From Acetivibrio thermocellus ATCC 27405 (lineage in GTDB: Bacteria > Bacillota > Clostridia > Acetivibrionales > Acetivibrionaceae): a DNA stretch of 64,000 nt. Below, piece by piece: positions 9,917 through 19,887 of the stretch. Positions within the stretch are counted from its first letter, which is position 1, and each line of letters begins with the position of its first letter. The translations under genes were made by a program, and so were the position numbers. Location of the stretch: assembly GCF_000015865.1 (NCBI RefSeq), contig NC_009012.1, positions 3,775,081 to 3,839,080 of the forward strand, written 5' to 3'. Below the pieces are notes generated by a model. That model was not told where the DNA came from and searched no databases. It saw nothing but the letters and a program-made list of their open reading frames with translations.

Positions 9917-10122
9917 GAAAAATGTGGCTGCAAAATTATTGGAAAATTTGAAGTGATGGGCTTGTAAATCTTGAAAATGGCGGGTTTGAAGCCTATGTTG
10001 GTGACTGAAAAATGGGTGGAATTTGATAAAAATCGACTATTTTTTGATGAAAAATGTGCAAAAAAGTTTCGTCAAAAAAATCTTGTAGGCTTTGAAAATG
10101 GCGGGATTTGACTTCGAGGACT
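9917..10122 (+). promoter_or_regulatory. Leader of CRISPR array 1
   Basis: About 206 bases of A/T-rich sequence directly before the first repeat. It is homologous along its length to the leader of array 2 (37923-38128): shared blocks include AAAATGTGG--CAAAATTATT, GCTTATGTTG or GCCTATGTTG, TTTTGATAAAA, TCAAAAAAATCTTGTA and the last 10 bases CGAGGACT before GTTG. The leader should drive pre-crRNA transcription and mark the site of new spacer insertion. Orientation is confirmed by the decayed repeats at the opposite end of the array. Confidence 0.8.
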
Positions 10123-13100
10123 GTTGAAGTGGTACTTCCAGTAAAACAAGGATTGAAACATGTAGATGAATGATTACGATGTTGGAGAAATATTTGTTGA
10201 AGTGGTACTTCCAGTAAAACAAGGATTGAAACCTGTATCCGCATGTCCTACAGCAGATGTCACATCTGGTTGAAGTGGTACTTCCAGTAAAACAAGGATT
10301 GAAACATCTTTTGTATATCAAAGGAAGCTACTTCTGTAATTAGTTGAAGTGGTACTTCCAGTAAAACAAGGATTGAAACAGTGCTGCAAACATCACAGCA
10401 GTATTCAATCAGGAAGTTGAAGTGGTACTTCCAGTAAAACAAGGATTGAAACTCGCATTTTCTACATCAAACAAAGTTGCTCCGTCGTGTTGAAGTGGTA
10501 CTTCCAGTAAAACAAGGATTGAAACCCTCCAAGTTTCAGTCTCCATGAAGTACCATTCCCCTGTTGAAGTGGTACTTCCAGTAAAACAAGGATTGAAACG
10601 TGAAACTTGCCGGTTTTTATGGCGTATCTGTAGATTGTTGAAGTGGTACTTCCAGTAAAACAAGGATTGAAACTCAAAGTGCACAAATAAAAAGTGCTTG
10701 TGTCAATACGTTGAAGTGGTACTTCCAGTAAAACAAGGATTGAAACCACAAGTTGCAAATGATGTATTGCCGCCGGTAATTTCCGTTGAAGTGGTACTTC
10801 CAGTAAAACAAGGATTGAAACGCCATCAGTGGCCGATAGATAAGGCACAATATCTAGTTGAAGTGGTACTTCCAGTAAAACAAGGATTGAAACGTTGCTA
10901 TTCGAGCAGAAAGAAACCCAAAAGTTATCGTTGAAGTGGTACTTCCAGTAAAACAAGGATTGAAACGTGATATTATATTGAATCTGTTTAAATGAGATAT
11001 TCAGTTGAAGTGGTACTTCCAGTAAAACAAGGATTGAAACCCACTGTCTTCTGTCAATTGTTATTATATCATATATTGTTGAAGTGGTACTTCCAGTAAA
11101 ACAAGGATTGAAACATGTATGTTCAAATACATCATAAATATGGTAAGGAGTTGAAGTGGTACTTCCAGTAAAACAAGGATTGAAACTTGATAATGTTCTT
11201 TTCAATAGTGCCAAGGTCTAATCCTGTTGAAGTGGTACTTCCAGTAAAACAAGGATTGAAACTCCCCGCCGTGTTAATCCGATTGTAAACCTATTCGTCA
11301 AGTTGAAGTGGTACTTCCAGTAAAACAAGGATTGAAACACTAATTTGATTTATAAAAATGACTTAATTACAAATGAGTTGAAGTGGTACTTCCAGTAAAA
11401 CAAGGATTGAAACCTATAGATATGTATGGAGTACCGAAAGGCGACCCATGTTGAAGTGGTACTTCCAGTAAAACAAGGATTGAAACAATACGGTGTCAGT
11501 GACGTTTTGAACCTCAACCAAGGTTGAAGTGGTACTTCCAGTAAAACAAGGATTGAAACACTCTCCCATGTTCATTCCTCCTCTTTTCAAATTTGTTGAA
11601 GTGGTACTTCCAGTAAAACAAGGATTGAAACAGATAGACGTACATATGACAGGAGGTTGAAGTTATTGTTGAAGTGGTACTTCCAGTAAAACAAGGATTG
11701 AAACGAAGCTATGCCTTATGTGGGTGGACGCAGTTCTTCAGGGTTGAAGTGGTACTTCCAGTAAAACAAGGATTGAAACCTATTTTGTAATAATCACTTT
11801 TAATTTCATAACCTACAGTTGAAGTGGTACTTCCAGTAAAACAAGGATTGAAACAAATAGTACATAGGTGGAGAGCAGCAAACCCGCGAAGTTGAAGTGG
11901 TACTTCCAGTAAAACAAGGATTGAAACTTTGCAACGTTTCCGTTGCTGTTAACTACATAGCAAGGTTGAAGTGGTACTTCCAGTAAAACAAGGATTGAAA
12001 CACGATGAGCTTAAAAACGATTACTAAAGAGAGGATGGGTTGAAGTGGTACTTCCAGTAAAACAAGGATTGAAACATTTTTGCTTCTCTAGCTTGTCTTT
12101 TCGTATGTATGGTTGAAGTGGTACTTCCAGTAAAACAAGGATTGAAACACTGCTTTAGCGTGATCCTTGTGACCGTGCGATACAGTTGAAGTGGTACTTC
12201 CAGTAAAACAAGGATTGAAACTGGACTTTGCTCAGGTCATTGGCCCGGAGAAACTGCGTTGAAGTGGTACTTCCAGTAAAACAAGGATTGAAACTCATTC
12301 TTGCAAGCCTGAATCAGCCCTTTTAGATAGTTGAAGTGGTACTTCCAGTAAAACAAGGATTGAAACGGTTCTATGATTTCGATATACGACCCGCCTCTAT
12401 ATCCGGTTGAAGTGGTACTTCCAGTAAAACAAGGATTGAAACGTTTTCTTAATTTCAAATACTCTTTTTGCCATTTTTGTTGAAGTGGTACTTCCAGTAA
12501 AACAAGGATTGAAACAATCCCAGCGAAGTCCTTTAGAGAACAGATTTTTGAGTTGAAGTGGTACTTCCAGTAAAACAAGGATTGAAACTTAATTTTAAAG
12601 ACTTATTCCGCAATGATATAAATATGGTTGAAGTGGTACTTCCAGTAAAACAAGGATTGAAACACTTTGCCTAAGAAGAATAAAAGTATTCGTAGAATAT
12701 TGTTGAAGTGGTACTTCCAGTAAAACAAGGATTGAAACCTAACATTATTCACACCTCCCATCAACGAACCTTTTTTGTTGAAGTGGTACTTCCAGTAAAA
12801 CAAGGATTGAAACACTTAGCCGTTGCAGTGGGCTTACCTTCTAAAAATTGTTGAAGTGGTACTTCCAGTAAAACAAGGATTGAAACACTTTCCTTGATAT
12901 GTTTACCTGTAAAGTAAAAATAGTTGAAGTGGTACTTCCAGTAAAACAAGGATTGAAACCTTATATATAGAACATAAATTTTTCTATAATATTAAGTTGA
13001 AGTGGTACTTCCAGTAAAACAAGGATTGAAACCCCTTACAGTGGCGATATTTGTGGAATGAGGCTGTGTTGAAGTGGTACTTCCAGTAAAACAAGGATTG

Positions 13101-16056
13101 AAACATCTCTTGTAGAATTTTCTCTGCCTTTTCTAAGCTACGTTGAAGTGGTACTTCCAGTAAAACAAGGATTGAAACACAGTTATCATAGGCTATCCTC
13201 CTTATAAATGTTAAGTTGAAGTGGTACTTCCAGTAAAACAAGGATTGAAACAATAATCCAAAAGCATTTCTACTGCTTTTGGAAATTTGTTGAAGTGGTA
13301 CTTCCAGTAAAACAAGGATTGAAACATATTTACTCCGGCATCCCTCAGCCGGCGAAAAAGGTGTTGAAGTGGTACTTCCAGTAAAACAAGGATTGAAACA
13401 TAATTCTTCTCGTTTTTGTTTTAATTCGTTTATTGTTGAAGTGGTACTTCCAGTAAAACAAGGATTGAAACGTAATAAGCTGTCCAATCACCTCCTAGTT
13501 TTCCTGGGTTGAAGTGGTACTTCCAGTAAAACAAGGATTGAAACTAGAACTTGAAAGAGAATCCTTCAGGGAGAGTGGTACTGTTGAAGTGGTACTTCCA
13601 GTAAAACAAGGATTGAAACTATCTTCAAAGTAATAGCTGTTATATGTGTCAAGTTCGTTGAAGTGGTACTTCCAGTAAAACAAGGATTGAAACTTAATTC
13701 ATCGCCATTTTTGCCTATAAGTCCATAAAGTTGAAGTGGTACTTCCAGTAAAACAAGGATTGAAACCTTCTTCGAAGCTACTAAAGGTGGCCGTGCAGTA
13801 GTGTTGAAGTGGTACTTCCAGTAAAACAAGGATTGAAACATAGATAAGGCTATTGCAAGAGTAGCGAATGTGCTAGTTGAAGTGGTACTTCCAGTAAAAC
13901 AAGGATTGAAACCAAATATTTCAGAAGCTATTGCGGATATATTTACTGTGGTTGAAGTGGTACTTCCAGTAAAACAAGGATTGAAACTTGAATTCCTGCA
14001 ATGTGGCAGGCTTTTCTCAACCTAGGGTTGAAGTGGTACTTCCAGTAAAACAAGGATTGAAACGTCCCTGTGATTTCAGCCAATTTATCGCATTTTCAAT
14101 TGTTGAAGTGGTACTTCCAGTAAAACAAGGATTGAAACACATACAGTTCGGTGTTTTCATCTAGTGCTACATTTATTGTTGAAGTGGTACTTCCAGTAAA
14201 ACAAGGATTGAAACCCAGCAGGTTGAGCGTTAGGCAGGTTTCCCTGCCCGGTTGAAGTGGTACTTCCAGTAAAACAAGGATTGAAACGTGGAAGATGCGT
14301 TGTTTATGTCAGCAATTTCCGGGTTGAAGTGGTACTTCCAGTAAAACAAGGATTGAAACCAAAATGGCAGGTGGTAAAACCACAGCTAATACATCGTTGA
14401 AGTGGTACTTCCAGTAAAACAAGGATTGAAACGTTTCATCAACATCCATCTCGTCTACATAGAACTCAGTTGAAGTGGTACTTCCAGTAAAACAAGGATT
14501 GAAACATAACATATTTTAAAGCAAAAAGCAGAAAATCACTGGGTTGAAGTGGTACTTCCAGTAAAACAAGGATTGAAACTGATTGTAAAGGAATATGTAT
14601 CCCCAAGCCTTACAGTTGAAGTGGTACTTCCAGTAAAACAAGGATTGAAACTGGATAGTGCAAACATAGATGAAGCCTCCGTAGGCCTTGTTGAAGTGGT
14701 ACTTCCAGTAAAACAAGGATTGAAACTCTATTTCAGCAACAATATATTTGGCAGCCGATGAATGTTGAAGTGGTACTTCCAGTAAAACAAGGATTGAAAC
14801 ATCATTGTATATATCTTTGGAGTAACGTATAATACCCGTTGAAGTGGTACTTCCAGTAAAACAAGGATTGAAACTTGATAATGTTCTTTTCAATAGTGCC
14901 AAGGTCTAATCGTTGAAGTGGTACTTCCAGTAAAACAAGGATTGAAACACAGGAACGTGCGTTCTCTGGACGAGGTAACTATCGTGTTGAAGTGGTACTT
15001 CCAGTAAAACAAGGATTGAAACTAGCACACAACAGCAAAAAAACAAAGAAAAAAAGAGTTGAAGTGGTACTTCCAGTAAAACAAGGATTGAAACGCACCA
15101 ACTTGTCTTTTTTGATGAGGCTTGCAACAAGTTGAAGTGGTACTTCCAGTAAAACAAGGATTGAAACATAATGTGCTGCTGGATGCCCGTACAGTCTTCC
15201 ACTGTAGTTGAAGTGGTACTTCCAGTAAAACAAGGATTGAAACTAGATTGCGAAAAGCCTGCCACATTGCAGGTCACAAGGTGTTGAAGTGGTACTTCCA
15301 GTAAAACAAGGATTGAAACTTGTTTTTTCACTTATAGACTTAATTCAGTGTGGCGTTGAAGTGGTACTTCCAGTAAAACAAGGATTGAAACCTTTCTCAA
15401 TGGCTGACTTCGATGCGCCCTGGGCAAGCATTGTTGAAGTGGTACTTCCAGTAAAACAAGGATTGAAACGTGCTGCTATCTCGGCTATTCTTTCATCTAT
15501 ACTCAGTTGAAGTGGTACTTCCAGTAAAACAAGGATTGAAACTTTGCTCTTTATCCGGTGCTCTTATCTCATTCACAGTTGAAGTGGTACTTCCAGTAAA
15601 ACAAGGATTGAAACACGAGAACGGGAAAGCAATATTGAGAAAACCCTTTGGTTGAAGTGGTACTTCCAGTAAAACAAGGATTGAAACTTGGCGGCATAGC
15701 TTCTATTATAGAAAATTCTACTGTTGAAGTGGTACTTCCAGTAAAACAAGGATTGAAACTTATATCGAAGAAAAAAGAACAAAAGTGAGGCGATTGTTGA
15801 AGTGGTACTTCCAGTAAAACAAGGATTGAAACATAATTTCGGGAGTGTAGAATTTCAACTCGGCAATAAGAGTTGAAGTGGTACTTCCAGTAAAACAAGG
15901 ATTGAAACGAATGATTGAATCAATAACCATTATTGCCTGCAATTAGTTGAAGTGGTACTTCCAGAAACAAGGATTGAAACCATACTTCTATCAGTTTGTC
16001 GCGTTCTTCTCTTTCCAATGTTGAAATGGTATTTCCAGTAAAATGGGAATTCAAAT
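10123..16056 (+). CRISPR. CRISPR array 1, 81 repeats / 80 spacers
   Basis: I count 81 copies of a 37-bp repeat beginning GTTGAAGTGG and ending in the 8-base tag ATTGAAAC, with spacers of about 35-39 bases. The first repeat starts at 10123. The repeat at 15946 lacks two bases (TA) and the last, 16020-16056, is degenerate (ATGGTATTTCC..., end TTCAAAT), so the leader end is on the left. The 8-base tag fits Cas6b cleavage, leaving ATTGAAAC as crRNA 5' handle. Spacers 15 (11187-11225) and 65 (14875-14911) are the same; spacers 54 (13988-14026) and 70 (15244-15282) are complementary over 22 bases. Open frames running through the array are artefacts of the repeat. Confidence 0.99.
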
Positions 16057-16319
16057 CTACACTTACATAAGTTTGTTATGATTGCTAATGTACGTCTAAA
16101 TTTTATTTTAACTAAAGTATTAAACCTAAATTTCAACAAAAATTAAAAATCAAAATAAAATTTACACAAAATTGTTAAATTCTTTAGCGAATATATAATA
16201 TAAAAATGCATTTAACAAAACCAGTCTTTAAGAAGATGCAAAGTCCAATCATACTACAAAACAGAACAGAATAAAAATTGCCGTAAAACAATAAGTTTTG
16301 TCGAAAAAAGTTACATTAA

Positions 16320-16348
16320 TTGACATGGCTTGCTATATGATGTACAAT
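16320..16348 (+). promoter_or_regulatory. Promoter of the type I-B cas operon
   Basis: TTGACA (16320-16325), 17-base spacer, TACAAT (16343-16348), about 40 bases before the cas8b start. The rest of the 16057-16387 gap is A/T-rich and I see no gene in it. Confidence 0.75.
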
Positions 16349-16387
16349 AATGCTGTAAATTTTTCGATTTGAAAGAAGGTGACTTTC

Positions 16388-18229
16388 TTGCTTGCAGGTG
16401 TATTGCAGCTGGGACAGTACGCACTCAATAAAAAGAGTACTGACACCGAGGAATATCTTCAAGTCATTGAAAACCCTAATGATAAAGGCAATTACAATCA
16501 TGTCTTAAAAATTGCATTTGAATCTACCGAAGGAAACATAGTCTATCGTGGGGTTGAATACGAAGAGTTCTCCTCGAAAAAAATAAATAACTATGCATAC
16601 AAAAAGGGAAGTGCAAGGGGTGGCGATGTAACACCTACTTCAAAGTATACAGATTCAATGAAGACTTTAAACAAGATAATGATATCTTTTAATGATATTT
16701 TAAAGAGTGCAAATCAAAACAATGACGAACAAAAAATATTTAAAGGCATTTATGAATACATGGTTTCAAATCAAGAAAACATTGCAAACGATATTACGGA
16801 AAAAATCAAATCCATCTCGTTAAAAAAAGGAGAATCTTTCATTATAACTGTTACTTTGTTTGATAACAATACTGAAAAATATATGGGCAATTTTCAATTA
16901 ATAAGAAATCATCTTGCCAGAATTTTGAATGAACAGTATTACAATAAATACGGTAAAACATCAAAAGGTAAAGGTATCTGCTATTATTGTAAAAATGAAG
17001 GTGAAGTTTTCGGGTTTGTCAATACATATAATTCCTACACGGTTGATAAAATAGGATTTGTAACCGGTGGTTTCAAGCAGGAAAACGCGTGGAAAAACTA
17101 TCCTGTCTGTTCTTGTTGCGCACAGAAGCTGGAGCAAGGTAAGAAATATATCAGAGAAAATCTTACATCTAAATTTTCAGGTTTCGACTATTTCGTAATT
17201 CCTAAAGCAGTAATAAGTGATGAACATGATGAAGCGGAATTTATAGAGACCCTCGAAGAATTTGAAAAAAATACGAACTTTTCCACCCAAGAATCCACAA
17301 AGCAAAACTTGCTTGGCAGTGAAAAAGATTTTCTGGAGATAATGAAGGACAGCAAAAATTATCTTAATTACAATATGCTTGTTTTTAAAGAAGAGCAGTC
17401 CGGAAGCGTTTTTAGGATACTTCTTTATATAGAGGATATTGTGCCAAGCAGGGTAAAAAACATATTGAGAGTAAAAGACAGAGTAGATGAAACAGTGCTG
17501 TTTAAAAATCTTCCGGGTAAAGATAATGCAACTTATGATTTAAAGTTTGGATTCGATAAAATAAGGACCTTTTTCCCGAATAACAAGACAGAAGGAAATT
17601 TTGACAAAAGTTTTCTTGAGATTTTAAACAATGTGTTTACATATAAAAAGATAAGTTACAAATTTCTTTTAGGGAGAATGATTTCAAAAATAAGGAGTGA
17701 TTTTGCAAGGGAGGAATATGTAAAAAACCTTGTACTTCAGGCGCTGATGTGCATTATGTTTATTGATAAGCTTAATTTGCTCAGTGGTAAAGGGAAAGAG
17801 GTGCAAAAAATAATGATTGAGAAGACCGAGAAAAACAAAAAATATCTTGATTTTTTTGAAAACGAAAGTTATAAGGACGTTTTCAATTCAGATTATAAGA
17901 GAGCAGTTTTTTTGACAGGAGTGCTGACGGAAAAGTTATTAAACATCCAATACAAAGAAAGAGGAAGCAAACCTTTCTACAGCAGGCTCAATGGCTTGAA
18001 ACTGAATAAAAACATAGTAAAAAGAATATATACCGAGGCCATTAATAAATTAAATGAATATAACAAGAACTATTATAAAGAATTGGAATATCTTATTGGC
18101 ATGTACATGTTGTCGGAAGAATCCCAAAAGAATGTTTCCGATGATGAAATCAGTTTTTATTTTGTGCTTGGAATGTCATTGGCAAGGTTCTTTAATGAAG
18201 AAAAGAAAGACGGAGAGGATGAGGAATAA
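16388..18229 (+). CDS. cas8b: Type I-B CRISPR large subunit Cas8b
   Basis: 613 residues of the TM1802/Csh1-type Cas8b family, the large subunit of the I-B Cascade that recognises the PAM and holds target DNA. A four-cysteine zinc site is visible: CYYC near residue 200 and CSCC near 237. The rest is Lys/Glu-rich without other motifs I can place. I chose TTG 16388 because AAGGTGA lies five bases before it; a GTG at 16379 is in frame but lies inside that binding site. Its stop overlaps the cas7 ATG (TAATG), so the two are translationally coupled. Confidence 0.88.
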   Translation: MLAGVLQLGQYALNKKSTDTEEYLQVIENPNDKGNYNHVLKIAFESTEGNIVYRGVEYEEFSSKKINNYAYKKGSARGGDVTPTSKYTDSMKTLNKIMISFNDILKSANQNNDEQKIFKGIYEYMVSNQENIANDITEKIKSISLKKGESFIITVTLFDNNTEKYMGNFQLIRNHLARILNEQYYNKYGKTSKGKGICYYCKNEGEVFGFVNTYNSYTVDKIGFVTGGFKQENAWKNYPVCSCCAQKLEQGKKYIRENLTSKFSGFDYFVIPKAVISDEHDEAEFIETLEEFEKNTNFSTQESTKQNLLGSEKDFLEIMKDSKNYLNYNMLVFKEEQSGSVFRILLYIEDIVPSRVKNILRVKDRVDETVLFKNLPGKDNATYDLKFGFDKIRTFFPNNKTEGNFDKSFLEILNNVFTYKKISYKFLLGRMISKIRSDFAREEYVKNLVLQALMCIMFIDKLNLLSGKGKEVQKIMIEKTEKNKKYLDFFENESYKDVFNSDYKRAVFLTGVLTEKLLNIQYKERGSKPFYSRLNGLKLNKNIVKRIYTEAINKLNEYNKNYYKELEYLIGMYMLSEESQKNVSDDEISFYFVLGMSLARFFNEEKKDGEDEE

Positions 18230-19146
18230 TGATTAAAAACAGGCAGGAGATATTATTTTTATATGATGTTACGGATGCAAATCCCAACGGTGATCCTTTG
18301 GATGAGAACAAACCCCGAATTGACGAGGAAACGGGGATTAATATTGTAACGGATGTAAGACTGAAAAGAACCATAAGGGATTATTTGTATGACTATAAAG
18401 GATTTGATGGTTCTAACGGGAAGGATATATTTGTAAGAGAAATTGAATCGGAAAAAGGCGGAATTAAGGACGGTAAAGCAAGGGCAAAGGACTTTAATGA
18501 GAATGTCGATGAAATTTTGCAAAAGGCCATAGATATAAGGTTGTTTGGAGGAGTAATTCCTTTGGACAAGGCATCGATAACATTTACCGGGCCGGTGCAG
18601 TTTAACATGGGAAGGTCATTGAATAAAGTAAATTTAAAGCATATAAAAGGTACCGGAGCTTTTGCCTCAGGAGAGGGAAAAGCGCAGAAGACATTTAGGG
18701 AAGAATACATTGTGCCGTATTCCATAATTGCTTTTCACGGGATAATAAACGAAAATGCGGCAAAAAGAACCGGGCTCACTGATGAAGATGTGGATTTGCT
18801 GGACGATGCAATGTGGAACGGTACAAAAAATCTTATAACCCGCTCGAAAATGGGACATATGCCAAGACTGATGCTTAGGGTGGTATATAAACCAGGAGAG
18901 AATTTCTTTATAGGAGATTTGCAAAACAGAATATCTCTTAATTTTGACGTTGAAGAAGAAAAAATCAGATCAATTAAAGATTTTTCAATTAAATTGGATG
19001 AGCTTATAGATGAGTTGGCAAATTATGGTGATAAAATAGAAAAAGTTGTGTTTGTTGCGGATAAGAATTTGAGACTTAGTTATAAAGGGCGCGAAATCAA
19101 TTTAAAAGATATAAAAGATATACGGTTTGAGGAAAAAACTTTTTAG
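18229..19146 (+). CDS. cas7: Type I-B Cas7 backbone (Csh2/DevR family)
   Basis: 305 residues. The start has the Cas7/Csh2 signature EILFLYDVTDANPNGDP followed by DVRLKRTIRDYL, and later GPVQFNMGRSLN and SYGII-like SIIAFHGIINENAA. Cas7 subunits line the crRNA in the Cascade backbone. The ATG overlaps the cas8b stop by one base; cas5 follows after 14 bases. Length and motifs are normal, with no sign of damage. Confidence 0.92.
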   Translation: MIKNRQEILFLYDVTDANPNGDPLDENKPRIDEETGINIVTDVRLKRTIRDYLYDYKGFDGSNGKDIFVREIESEKGGIKDGKARAKDFNENVDEILQKAIDIRLFGGVIPLDKASITFTGPVQFNMGRSLNKVNLKHIKGTGAFASGEGKAQKTFREEYIVPYSIIAFHGIINENAAKRTGLTDEDVDLLDDAMWNGTKNLITRSKMGHMPRLMLRVVYKPGENFFIGDLQNRISLNFDVEEEKIRSIKDFSIKLDELIDELANYGDKIEKVVFVADKNLRLSYKGREINLKDIKDIRFEEKTF

Positions 19147-19160
19147 AGAGAGGAAGATAA

Positions 19161-19874
19161 ATGGTTGAAAAATATCTGGTTTTTGATATTAGTGCCTCTT
19201 ACGGCCATTTCAAGAAACCTTATACTACAACATCTCCCCTTACATATTCAATCCCGACCAGGACCGCTGTTTCAGGAATAATTGCGGCAGTATTGGGATT
19301 TGGAAAAGAAGACTACCAGGAGCATTTTACAAAGCCCCAAGCCAAAATTGCAATAGGAATTAGAAATCCTGTAAAAAAAGTTAGAATCAGTGAAAATTTA
19401 ATTAACACGAAAAAATCAATGAATATAATACATGAACGGACTCAGATAAAGATTGAATTTTTGAAAGATGCATGTTACCGAATTTATTTTACGCATACAG
19501 ACAAGCAGATTTATGAAAGGTTAAAAGAATCTTTGAAAGAACATCGCACTGTTTATACAATCAGTATGGGACTTAGTGAAAATCTTGCGAACTATACTTT
19601 TACCGGAGAATTTGACGGACGTGAAGTGAAAGGAAATAAAGAAATTGTGGAATTTTCAAGTGTTGTACCTTTGGATATCCTGAAAAAGGGTGATATTGAG
19701 TTCGAAGATGACAGGGAGTATTTTACGGAAACCATACCGGTGGAAATGGATGCCGAAAGAAATATAAATGAGTACAGAGAGGTGTTGTTTGAAAGAAACG
19801 GCTGTAAGGTCAGGGCAAGGGTTGATTCCTATATTAAAATTGAAGGAATAGACGAAAATATTTTGATTATATAA
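19161..19874 (+). CDS. cas5: Type I-B Cas5 (Cas5h)
   Basis: 237 residues. Typical Cas5h start: FDISASYGHFKKPYTTTSPLTYSIPTRTAVSGIIAAVLG, a RAMP-fold beta strand followed by the substrate loop. Cas5 caps the 5' handle of the crRNA in Cascade. GAGAGAGGAAGATAA gives a good ribosome binding site. It sits between cas7 and cas3 in the normal I-B order, with its stop just before the cas3 binding site. Confidence 0.92.
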   Translation: MVEKYLVFDISASYGHFKKPYTTTSPLTYSIPTRTAVSGIIAAVLGFGKEDYQEHFTKPQAKIAIGIRNPVKKVRISENLINTKKSMNIIHERTQIKIEFLKDACYRIYFTHTDKQIYERLKESLKEHRTVYTISMGLSENLANYTFTGEFDGREVKGNKEIVEFSSVVPLDILKKGDIEFEDDREYFTETIPVEMDAERNINEYREVLFERNGCKVRARVDSYIKIEGIDENILII

Positions 19875-19887
19875 AGAGGTGGAAGCG

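Noticed and set aside
10037-15942. Many long open frames through array 1 (and 38339-40935 through array 2), e.g. with recurring FQSLFYWKYHFN or VEVVLPVKQGLK
   Set aside because: They are translations of the 37-bp CRISPR repeat in different frames, not genes.
16379-16387. GTG 16379 as cas8b start
   Set aside because: It overlaps the only good ribosome site (AAGGTGA), which is spaced correctly for TTG 16388.
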